Of a stretch of DNA of 5,984 nucleotides, positions 1-5,887 are shown in pieces. The stretch is from Desulfobacteraceae bacterium (lineage in GTDB: Bacteria; Desulfobacterota; DSM-4660; Desulfatiglandales; Desulfatiglandaceae), in the NCBI GenBank assembly GCA_030589715.1, contig JAUUVE010000154.1, positions 1 through 5,984 on the forward strand. Direction: 5' to 3'. The position numbers were made by a program, and so were the translations under genes. Below the pieces are notes generated by a model. That model did not search any database, was not told where the DNA came from, and was given only the letters and a program-made list of their open reading frames with translations. The first letter of the stretch is position 1; every line of letters begins with the position of its first letter.

Positions 1-1298
1 GGAGCCAGCAATACCACATCTCCCCTGTGTGCCATAGAAAAGGCCTTGGAGACCGCCTCTTCCATATCCTCGAGCATGGAATAGGGGATAACCCCCTCAA
101 AGGATTTGGCCAGTAATCCCTTGGCCTCACCTAAGAGGACGCTCCCCCTGACCCTCCCCTGGGAGGCCCTGACCAGAGGGCCATACCCAGCCCCTTTGTC
201 TCGCCCTCCTGCAATCATGACTAGCGGCTGATCAAAGCTCTGAACGGCCTTGACCGCTGCGTCCACATTGGTGGCCTTGGAGTCGTTGTAAAACAGCACC
301 CCGTTAAGCTCCCCGACCATCTCAAGCCTGTCTGGCAGACCCTTAAACCCATCGATATTCTCCTGAATCACCGTGGGGTTCAGCCCTACCGTCAGGCCGA
401 CTAAGACACTGCCCAAGAGGTTTTCCAGATTATGGTCCCCCACGAGGCCAAAGGATTCCAGAGAAAACCATTTGTTCTCCACACCATCCAGGCTTGTTTT
501 AACCTTCTTATCCTCCAGGAAGACGTGCCGCCCTTGCTTTTTCTCAATCCCATACCGTAAGACAGAAACCTGAGCGGAGGGTTTTACCGAGGAGAGCCTC
601 TTGTCATCGTCGTTTAGTATGAGATACGAACCGGTCCCCTGATTCTTGAATATCCTGAGTTTTGATTCAACGTAGGCCTCATAGCTGGGATAGCGGTCCA
701 GGTGGTCTGGTGAGATATTCAAGATGACCGAAATAAAGGGACAAAAGGTCTCGATAGTATCCAGCTGGAAACTGCTAACCTCAACCACCACATAGTCTGC
801 TTCCTGCCCCTCTGCGGCATAGGCCATTAGGGGAGTACCGATGTTGCCACCTACAAAGCACCGAAGGCCTGCATTCTTGAGCATGAGGCCCAGGAACTCC
901 GTAACAGTGGACTTTCCGTTGGTACCGGTAATGGCAATCATGGGTGTCTGGATCAGACGGCTTGCAAATTCCAATTCACCCATCACAGGTACACCTCTTT
1001 CCATGGCAGCCCCAAGAGAAGGCATATCCTGGGGTACTCCGGGGCTAACAATTATCAGGTCTTTATCCAAGAACGTCTTTTTCTTATGTCCGCCTGTCTC
1101 CAGGGCAACCCCCATATCCCTGAGTTCCCTTAAGACCTTATTCTCAAGCCCTTGTTCCGGCCTTATTTCACTTACGGTTACGTCCGCCCCCTGGCGCGCC
1201 AGCCACCGGGCAGTCCATAGCCCGGAGACCCCCAGACCCACAACAAGGACCTCGGAGTTCGGAATTCGGAGTTCGGAATTCGGAATTACTGGCTTCAT
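1..1298 (-). CDS. murD: UDP-N-acetylmuramoylalanine--D-glutamate ligase (MurD), 3' end missing
   Basis: The frame is open from the ATG at 1298 to the left edge, giving 432 residues and lacking only the final residues. MurD adds D-glutamate to UDP-MurNAc-L-Ala in the cytoplasm (EC 6.3.2.9). Motifs seen are the N-terminal nucleotide-fold turn VLVVGLGVSG (17-26), VSPGVP (84-89), P-loop GTNGKST (125-131), GGNIGTP (150-156), EVSSFQLD (173-180), NISPDHLDRY (194-203), the probable carbamylated lysine K213 in ESKLRIF, GLVGDHNLEN (284-293), YNDSKATNVDA (337-347) and GGRDKG (364-369). The segment GLPDRLE (320-326) has Asp323 where MurD usually has His. The N-terminus is longer than usual because codons 4-16 are built from a 7-bp tandem repeat. 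No in-frame start lies between the repeat and the first conserved strand, so the ATG at 1298 is the best start. It has no clear ribosome binding site and is 2 nt after the mraY stop, implying translational coupling. Confidence 0.96.
   Translation of the reverse strand, partial: MKPVIPNSELRIPNSEVLVVGLGVSGLWTARWLARQGADVTVSEIRPEQGLENKVLRELRDMGVALETGGHKKKTFLDKDLIIVSPGVPQDMPSLGAAMERGVPVMGELEFASRLIQTPMIAITGTNGKSTVTEFLGLMLKNAGLRCFVGGNIGTPLMAYAAEGQEADYVVVEVSSFQLDTIETFCPFISVILNISPDHLDRYPSYEAYVESKLRIFKNQGTGSYLILNDDDKRLSSVKPSAQVSVLRYGIEKKQGRHVFLEDKKVKTSLDGVENKWFSLESFGLVGDHNLENLLGSVLVGLTVGLNPTVIQENIDGFKGLPDRLEMVGELNGVLFYNDSKATNVDAAVKAVQSFDQPLVMIAGGRDKGAGYGPLVRASQGRVRGSVLLGEAKGLLAKSFEGVIPYSMLEDMEEAVSKAFSMAHRGDVVLLA
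1253..1287. repeat. Five tandem copies of a 7-bp repeat (CGGARTT) inside the 5' end of murD
   Basis: On the plus strand the units are CGGAGTT, CGGAATT, CGGAGTT, CGGAATT and CGGAATT with no interruption, 35 bp in all. The first four form two copies of a 14-bp unit. On the coding strand they span murD codons 4-16 and encode the partly repetitive peptide IPNSELRIPNSE. Because the unit is not a multiple of three, gain or loss of one copy would shift the murD frame. The array lies entirely before the conserved nucleotide-fold strand, so the encoded peptide is probably a tolerated N-terminal extension. Confidence 0.9.
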
Positions 1299-1300
1299 CC

Positions 1301-2380
1301 TTATCTCAGTTTCAAGGTGCTGAATGAGAAGAGGGCCAAGATAATGGCGATGATCCAGAACCGCACTATCACCTTGGGTTCCGGCCAGCCCTTTAATTCA
1401 AAATGATGATGAATAGGGGCCATCCTGAAGATCCTCTGTCCCCCTGTAAACTTAAAGTATGCCACCTGGAAGATCACAGAAAGGGCCTCAAAGACAAACA
1501 GCCCCCCTACAAGGACCAACAGCAACTCCTGTTTTGTGATAACCGCAACGGTGCCCAGGACAGCCCCTAAGGAGAGCGAACCTACATCACCCATAAATAC
1601 TTCCGCTGGATAGGCGTTATACCACAAGAAACCCAGGCCTGCGCCCACCACGGCCCCGCATACAACTGAAATCTCACCTGCCCCAGCTACGTATGGGATC
1701 TGCAGGTAAGAGGCGATCCCTACATGTCCGGAGAGATACGAGAACACCAGGTAGCTCCCAAAGGCGACAATCAGGGGGCTGATGGCCAACCCATCCAGGC
1801 CGTCCGTCAGATTAACGGCATTGGAGGCCCCAACAATAACGAACACTGCCAGCGGGATATAGCCGAGGCCCAGGTCCGGGACCACCTTTTTAAAAAAGGG
1901 TATGGTCAAATGGGTATCGAAACCCGGGTAGACATAGAGTGCCATGGCTACGATGAGGGCTGCTATTATCTGAAGGGAAAACTTCCAGACCGTGCTAAGA
2001 CCGCGACTGTCTTTCCTGGTTATCTTCAGGTAATCATCCACAAAACCGATCCCACCGAATGAAAGGATAACGAACATTACAATCCAGACATAAATATTGG
2101 TGGGTTCAGCCCAAAGGAGTGTGGAAAGTACAATTGCCGGCAAGAGAAAGAGCCCTCCCATGGTGGGGGTCCCTTCCTTGGATTTATGGTTGGGTGGCCC
2201 GTCATCTCGAATGTACTGACCCACTTGCATGGCCGACAGTCTTTTTATGGCCCATCCACCCATAATAAAACAGATCATCAGGGCCGTCAGGGTTGAAAGG
2301 ACAGTCCTGAAGGTAATGTACCTAAAGACGTTCAGCCAAGATATGTCTGTATGAAAGAGGTAAATCAGTTTGTAGAGCAT
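1301..2380 (-). CDS. mraY: Phospho-N-acetylmuramoyl-pentapeptide-transferase (MraY)
   Basis: MraY is the polytopic inner-membrane enzyme that transfers phospho-MurNAc-pentapeptide from UDP to undecaprenyl phosphate, giving lipid I (EC 2.7.8.13). The protein has 359 residues, the usual length. It starts with the conserved NVFRYITFR segment (17-25) and has about ten hydrophobic segments. Family motifs are all present: PNHKSKEGTPTMGG (63-76), the Asp pair D115-D116 in GFVDDYLK, NAVNLTDGLDGLA (187-199), the catalytic-site aspartate D265 in FMGDVGSLSLG, and MAPIHHHFELKGWPE (320-334). The ATG is preceded by TAAGG at 5 nt spacing, in the 15-nt gap after the receiver gene. The stop codon lies 2 nt before the murD start, suggesting coupled translation. 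Confidence 0.98.
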   Translation of the reverse strand: MLYKLIYLFHTDISWLNVFRYITFRTVLSTLTALMICFIMGGWAIKRLSAMQVGQYIRDDGPPNHKSKEGTPTMGGLFLLPAIVLSTLLWAEPTNIYVWIVMFVILSFGGIGFVDDYLKITRKDSRGLSTVWKFSLQIIAALIVAMALYVYPGFDTHLTIPFFKKVVPDLGLGYIPLAVFVIVGASNAVNLTDGLDGLAISPLIVAFGSYLVFSYLSGHVGIASYLQIPYVAGAGEISVVCGAVVGAGLGFLWYNAYPAEVFMGDVGSLSLGAVLGTVAVITKQELLLVLVGGLFVFEALSVIFQVAYFKFTGGQRIFRMAPIHHHFELKGWPEPKVIVRFWIIAIILALFSFSTLKLR

Positions 2381-2395
2381 ATGAACCTTAATACC

Positions 2396-2791
2396 TTAGG
2401 GTGTTGCAGCATGTGGGACTTCCATACTGCCCATGGCTGCAATCACCGTACTCAAGAAATTATCTATCCCAAAGGGCTTGAGAAGTTGACTCACAATATG
2501 GGGCATCTCCTTATCCAAGAACCCTAGGGTGGATGGATTTCCAGTCATAATAATGACCTTCTCCTTACGCCCGCTCTTCTTCATATTCTTCAGCATCTCA
2601 ATTCCATCGAGCCTCGGCATATTGATATCCGTTATGACCAGATCAAAATCGTCCTTTTCCAATTTTTCAAGGGACTCCTGCCCGTCCTTTGCAAGGGTCA
2701 CCTCGAATCCTTTTCCTAACAGGGCCTCGGATAGCAGGAACCTTATGCCTTTTTCGTCATCCACCACTAGTATTCTCTTAGACGTATCCAT
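2396..2791 (-). CDS. Stand-alone response regulator receiver (CheY-like) protein
   Basis: The 131-residue protein is almost entirely one receiver (REC) domain. Visible are the first strand and acidic pocket ILVVDDE (7-13, D11 and D12), the phospho-acceptor D55 in LVITDINMPRLDG, T83 in IIMTGNP, and the invariant lysine K105 in LLKPF. All residues needed for phosphorylation and Mg2+ binding are therefore present. The switch position three residues before K105 is Gln102, where many receivers have Tyr or Phe. No DNA-binding or enzymatic output domain follows; only a tail of roughly 12 residues (MGSMEVPHAATP) comes after the last helix. Such proteins act by phosphorylation-dependent binding to a partner or as phosphorelay intermediates. 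No histidine kinase is in the window. The gene sits in the operon between murF and mraY, with gaps of 13 and 15 nt, so it is probably co-transcribed with them. Its target is unknown; a link to envelope synthesis is inferred from position only. Confidence 0.95.
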   Translation of the reverse strand: MDTSKRILVVDDEKGIRFLLSEALLGKGFEVTLAKDGQESLEKLEKDDFDLVITDINMPRLDGIEMLKNMKKSGRKEKVIIMTGNPSTLGFLDKEMPHIVSQLLKPFGIDNFLSTVIAAMGSMEVPHAATP

Positions 2792-2797
2792 AAAAAA

Positions 2798-2803
2798 CCT
2801 CCT
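2798..2803 (-). promoter_or_regulatory. Perfect AGGAGG ribosome binding site of the receiver gene
   Basis: The minus strand reads AGGAGG, six T residues, then ATG. The site begins one base after the murF stop codon. It is the strongest Shine-Dalgarno sequence in the window, which suggests the receiver gene is translated at least as actively as its cell-wall neighbours. Confidence 0.8.
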
Positions 2804-2804
2804 C

Positions 2805-4241
2805 TCATGACACGGTGTCTCTCAGCTCTTCAACCACCCTTTCCAGTCCGACCTTGCGAGAACCTTTTAGAAAAATCAGGTCTCCTTCTCTCATATCCTC
2901 CAAAATCTTTCCCGCCATTTCAGCGTGGCTCTTCACCTCCCCTGCTCGACTCCATGTCATGCCCGAGTCAATGGCTCCATGTATCATCTCAGGTGCATGC
3001 TCCCCCATTGCCAGGAGACGGTGGGCACCAAGCCGTGCCACCCACCGCCCGGCATCATAGTGGGCGGAGGCCGTTGCACCTCCCAATACCAACATCTCTC
3101 CCAGACCCACGATTATCCTTCCACCTTTTTTGGCCATGGCCTCAACAGATTCCAAAGTTGTCTTGAGTGACAAAGGATTGGCATTATATGTGTCATCTAC
3201 CAGGATTATACCCCCGGGCAGAGAAGTCACCATGAACCGCCCCTTTAGCCCTGAAAAGCCCCCCAGGCCGCGGACTATATGCTCCATGGGTTCAGTTAGG
3301 CACACTGCAACCCCAGCCGCTGCCAGGGCATTGGATACGTTTTGAAGCCCAGGGACCTTGAGGGTTACGGTGCAAGATTCACCCTGGTAGTGAAGATCAA
3401 AGGAGACGCCTTCCCGGCCCCAATTCTGAATCTTGCTTGCCCTTAAGGTATTTTTCGACCCAAGGCCAAAGGTAACCAGTTCCTTTTGGTATGGGCCAGC
3501 CATCTTCATCAAGCGGTCATCATCACCATTTATGACCACCTTGCCTTCTGGAGAGATCTTCTCCACTAACTCCACCTTTGCCCTGGCCACCCCCTCCAGG
3601 TCTCCCACCCCCTCCAGGTGGGCCATCCCCACATTGGTAATCACCCCAACATCCGGATCTGTGATTTCACTCAATCGAGAGATCTCTCCCGGGCGATTCA
3701 TCCCCATTTCCAAGACCGCGTTTTTGTATCCTTCCTTTAGCTGGAGTAAGGTCAGAGGTAATCCGATCAAGTTGTTGAGATTTCCATGATTCTTAAGGGT
3801 TCTGCCCCCCAGCCCCAGGATTCCGGCCGCCATCTCCTTTGTTGTGGTCTTCCCGGTGCTACCGGTGACTGCCACCACCCTGGCCTTATGCTGCTGTCTC
3901 CACCATCCGGCAAGATCACCGAGGGCCCTTAGGGTATCCTCAACGGCAATCACGACCTGATTTGGGAGGAGGGAATTTCTGATCTTGTTTTTCTCTTCCT
4001 GCCTTCCCCACCAATCCTCTTGGACCATGACCCCGGCGGCATTGCGCCGGAGGGCCTCTTTAACAAAACCATGGCCATCAAATCTTTCCCCTTTGAGCGC
4101 CAAAAAGAGATCACCGGGTGCTATCTTTCTTGAATCCGTACTGAGCCCCTTTAGTCGTGCCCGGCCTTCTCCTGAGACCAGGGTGCCATTTGTGGGACCA
4201 ACGATCTCCCCGGCCCTTATTTCACCCCACGAGGCAGGCAC
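2805..4241 (-). CDS. murF: UDP-N-acetylmuramoyl-tripeptide--D-alanyl-D-alanine ligase (MurF)
   Basis: MurF attaches D-Ala-D-Ala to the UDP-MurNAc-tripeptide in the cytoplasm, completing the pentapeptide (EC 6.3.2.10). From the GTG start the protein has 478 residues, close to the family norm. Its N-terminus (PASWGEI...) lines up with the usual MurF beginning. The frame stays open upstream to 4340, but that adds 33 residues with no MurF character, overlapping murE. In GTG numbering the motifs are STDSR (34-38), FLALKGERFDGH (46-57), P-loop VTGSTGKTTTKE (125-136), NHGNLNNLIGLPLTLL (151-166), EMGMNRPGEI (178-187), TNVGMAHLE (202-210), the arginine of LKGRF (332-336), VDDTYNANP (348-356), GEMLVLG (381-387) and LKGSRKVGLE (458-467). 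A hydrophilic stretch at about 75-95 looks like an insert between the first two domains. The gene overlaps murE by 20 nt and ends 13 nt before the receiver gene. An ATG start at 4283 is the main alternative. Confidence 0.95.
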   Translation of the reverse strand: MPASWGEIRAGEIVGPTNGTLVSGEGRARLKGLSTDSRKIAPGDLFLALKGERFDGHGFVKEALRRNAAGVMVQEDWWGRQEEKNKIRNSLLPNQVVIAVEDTLRALGDLAGWWRQQHKARVVAVTGSTGKTTTKEMAAGILGLGGRTLKNHGNLNNLIGLPLTLLQLKEGYKNAVLEMGMNRPGEISRLSEITDPDVGVITNVGMAHLEGVGDLEGVARAKVELVEKISPEGKVVINGDDDRLMKMAGPYQKELVTFGLGSKNTLRASKIQNWGREGVSFDLHYQGESCTVTLKVPGLQNVSNALAAAGVAVCLTEPMEHIVRGLGGFSGLKGRFMVTSLPGGIILVDDTYNANPLSLKTTLESVEAMAKKGGRIIVGLGEMLVLGGATASAHYDAGRWVARLGAHRLLAMGEHAPEMIHGAIDSGMTWSRAGEVKSHAEMAGKILEDMREGDLIFLKGSRKVGLERVVEELRDTVS

Positions 4242-5763
4242 TCCCCCCCTCCAGGGCGGCCTCTGCCGCAACGCTCCGATCATTGAAGGGCCTTTTCTCC
4301 CTTCCGATGATCTGGTAGTCCTCGTGACCCTTTCCGGCAATCAAGACCAGGTCACCCTCATGGGCCACCTCGATTGCACTGCGGATGGCATTTCCGCGAT
4401 CAAGGTCAAGGAGGTAACCGGGGCCGTCCACTCCTGAACCCGTATGGCCAGTGAGTATTCTCTGACCTGCATCCCTCACCCCCTCTTCTATCTGCGCTGC
4501 AATAGCTGCGGGATCTTCTGTTCGGGGGTTGTCTGAGGTAATAAAGACCAGGTCGCTATGTTCTCCGGCCACCAGACCCATCTGACGCCTTTTCCCCTTG
4601 TCGCGATCACCGCCGCATCCAAAGACGGTGATCAACCGCCCCTTTGCCAGGGGTCTCAGCGACTTCAATGCCTTTAGCAGGGCATCGGGCGTGTGGGCAT
4701 AATCCACAACAATGGCCAACGATCGACTGTTCTTTACCAATTCCAAACGGCCGGGTATTTTCTCGAGGTGTGCTATCCCCGAGCTAACGGCGCTGAGATC
4801 AATGCCCAGAGAAAAGGCCCCGGCAGAAGCGGCCAGGATATTGTGGATATTGAAATCACCTATAAGTGGAGATCGTATGTCTGTCTCCCCGGAAGGGGTT
4901 ATAAGTCTGGCGGTGAGACCTCCTGTGCTCACCCGAACTTGATCGGCCCTGACATGGCAGTCCCTCCCCAGACCATATGTAACCACAGGGACATGAGTCT
5001 GTTTCAGCAACTCTCTTCCCCTTGGGTCATCCACGTTAATGACTGCCCTTGCTAAATCTCCATTCCCCTTCTTCCCTAGTCCCCGAAAAAGGAGGCCTTT
5101 GGCGAAAAAATATGATTCCATGGAGTGGTGGTAATCCAGATGATCCCTGGAAATATTTGTAAAGATCCCCACCCGGAAGGGGCATGCCCTGACCCTACCC
5201 TGGTCCAGGGCATGGGATGAGACCTCCATAACCACATCTGTAGCACCTGAGTCTGCCATTCTGCGCAAGACCCGCATGAGATCTAATGACTCGGGGGTAG
5301 TTACGGGGGCCTCCCAGGCCTCTCCTGCCAGCCTGTAATTTATGGTCCCTATGACACCCGGTTTGGCCCCCGAGGCCAAGAGTATGGATTCCAAAATATA
5401 ACTGGTGGTGGTCTTTCCATTGGTACCGGTGATGCCTATCAAGTTCATGTCTTGAAAGGGCCTATGGTAAAATCTCACGGCAAGGCCGGAGAGGGCCTCA
5501 CGCGTATCCAGGACCCGGACCATCGCCACATCTCTATTTGAGTCCCTGCCGGCCCCGGCGCTCTCCGCAACCACTGCTGCGGCCCCTTTTTGAATCGCCT
5601 CCCTGATGAAATCATGGCCATCCTGTTGCTGGCCCCTCAGGGCGATAAATAGAGAACCCTCTTTTACCAGCCGGGAGTCATATTCCAGACCCTCTATCTC
5701 CAGTCCCGGGTCACCGGAAAGATCACGGATCTCGATCCCCTCCAATAATTCTCCCAGCTGCAT
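4222..5763 (-). CDS. murE: UDP-N-acetylmuramoyl-L-alanyl-D-glutamate--2,6-diaminopimelate ligase (MurE)
   Basis: This cytoplasmic ATP-dependent ligase adds the third residue of the peptidoglycan stem peptide. The protein has 513 residues, a normal length. The N-terminal substrate domain includes the DGHDF segment (48-52). The central Mur ligase domain has the P-loop GITGTNGKTTT (110-120), TTPES (155-159), EVSSHALDQ (180-188), NISRDHLDYH (203-212) and the probable carbamylated lysine K222 in YFFAKGLLF. The C-terminal domain contains PGR (337-339), VDYAHTPDAL (353-362), GCGGDRDKGKR (382-392), DNPRTEDP (411-418) and AGKGHEDYQ (476-484). DNPR is the family signature for meso-diaminopimelate rather than lysine, so EC 6.3.2.13 is expected. 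The ATG start has an AAAGGG-type ribosome binding site 5 nt upstream. The gene follows the hairpin-bearing spacer, and its 3' end overlaps the murF start by 20 nt. Confidence 0.97.
   Translation of the reverse strand: MQLGELLEGIEIRDLSGDPGLEIEGLEYDSRLVKEGSLFIALRGQQQDGHDFIREAIQKGAAAVVAESAGAGRDSNRDVAMVRVLDTREALSGLAVRFYHRPFQDMNLIGITGTNGKTTTSYILESILLASGAKPGVIGTINYRLAGEAWEAPVTTPESLDLMRVLRRMADSGATDVVMEVSSHALDQGRVRACPFRVGIFTNISRDHLDYHHSMESYFFAKGLLFRGLGKKGNGDLARAVINVDDPRGRELLKQTHVPVVTYGLGRDCHVRADQVRVSTGGLTARLITPSGETDIRSPLIGDFNIHNILAASAGAFSLGIDLSAVSSGIAHLEKIPGRLELVKNSRSLAIVVDYAHTPDALLKALKSLRPLAKGRLITVFGCGGDRDKGKRRQMGLVAGEHSDLVFITSDNPRTEDPAAIAAQIEEGVRDAGQRILTGHTGSGVDGPGYLLDLDRGNAIRSAIEVAHEGDLVLIAGKGHEDYQIIGREKRPFNDRSVAAEAALEGGSACLVG
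4242..4252 (-). promoter_or_regulatory. Shine-Dalgarno site deciding the GTG start of murF, with a G7 tract
   Basis: Within the last codons of murE the minus strand reads GGAGGGGGGGA directly before GTG. GGAGG (4252-4248) is 6 nt from the GTG at 4241-4239, an ideal spacing. This is the main reason for placing the murF start here rather than at the upstream ATG codons at 4283 or 4340. The seven-G run (4249-4243) is the longest homopolymer at this junction and overlaps the binding site. Confidence 0.7.
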
Positions 5764-5778
5764 CTTGACCCTTTATTC

Positions 5779-5831
5779 GTAGCCGTTCACAAGTCCAGCG
5801 CTCACCGTACCCTGAACCCGTGAACAGCTAC
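5779..5831. repeat. Long imperfect inverted repeat (20-bp stem, 13-nt loop) in the ftsI-murE spacer
   Basis: Read on the minus strand as RNA, the left arm GUAGCUGUUCACGGGUUCAG can pair over all 20 positions with the right arm CUGGACUUGUGAACGGCUAC. Sixteen pairs are Watson-Crick and four are G-U. The outer 12 bp (GTAGCTGTTCAC with GTGAACGGCTAC) have a single wobble. The loop is 13 nt. No U-tract follows, so it is not a standard rho-independent terminator. The structure ends 15 nt before the murE start codon and would place a strong stem just upstream of the murE ribosome binding site. Possible roles are control of murE translation, an mRNA-processing site between ftsI and murE, or a copy of a dispersed palindromic repeat. 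The pairing is read directly from the sequence; the role is unknown. Confidence 0.75.
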
Positions 5832-5860
5832 CTTTATCCAGAGTCCAAAGCTCCCCGTTC

Positions 5861-5887
5861 ATCTTGATTATTAAAAACCATCAAGAT
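5861..5887. repeat. 8-bp perfect inverted repeat directly after the ftsI stop
   Basis: On the minus strand ATCTTGAT is followed by an 11-nt AT-rich loop and then ATCAAGAT. The first arm starts at the base right after the TGA of the ftsI-like gene. No run of T follows on either strand, so it does not look like an intrinsic terminator. It could be a weak RNA stem or a protein-binding dyad. An 8-bp palindrome can also arise by chance. Confidence 0.5.

Noticed and set aside
841..1323. A 160-codon plus-strand ORF opposite murD
   Set aside because: It lies antisense to well-conserved MurD motifs, including the P-loop, and its low-complexity Ser/Pro-rich translation has no domain character. It is a shadow of murD.
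1724..2062. A 112-codon plus-strand ORF opposite mraY
   Set aside because: It is antisense to conserved MraY segments including the Asp pair and the NLTDGLDG motif, so it is a shadow.
2381..2398. Doubled TAAGGT in the gap between the receiver gene and mraY
   Set aside because: One copy is the stop codon context and the other is the mraY ribosome binding site. Two 6-bp copies are too short to call a repeat.
3985..4437. A 150-codon plus-strand ORF opposite the murE-murF junction
   Set aside because: It is antisense to two clearly identified ligase genes and has no recognisable motifs.
922..5430. Near-identical GGTACCGGT-containing segments in murD (about 930) and murE (about 5424)
   Set aside because: Both encode the TGTNGK P-loop of paralogous Mur ligases, so this is protein homology and not a DNA repeat.
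5773..5862. A 29-codon minus-strand ORF in the ftsI-murE spacer (MNGELWTLD... to TAA)
   Set aside because: It has no convincing ribosome binding site, most of its length is the hairpin repeat, and its product resembles no known protein. It is best explained as a chance opening through a palindrome.
5764..5887. A promoter for murE in the spacer
   Set aside because: AT-rich TAATAA and TTGATG hexamers are present, but none pair at a normal -35/-10 spacing. No promoter could be supported.
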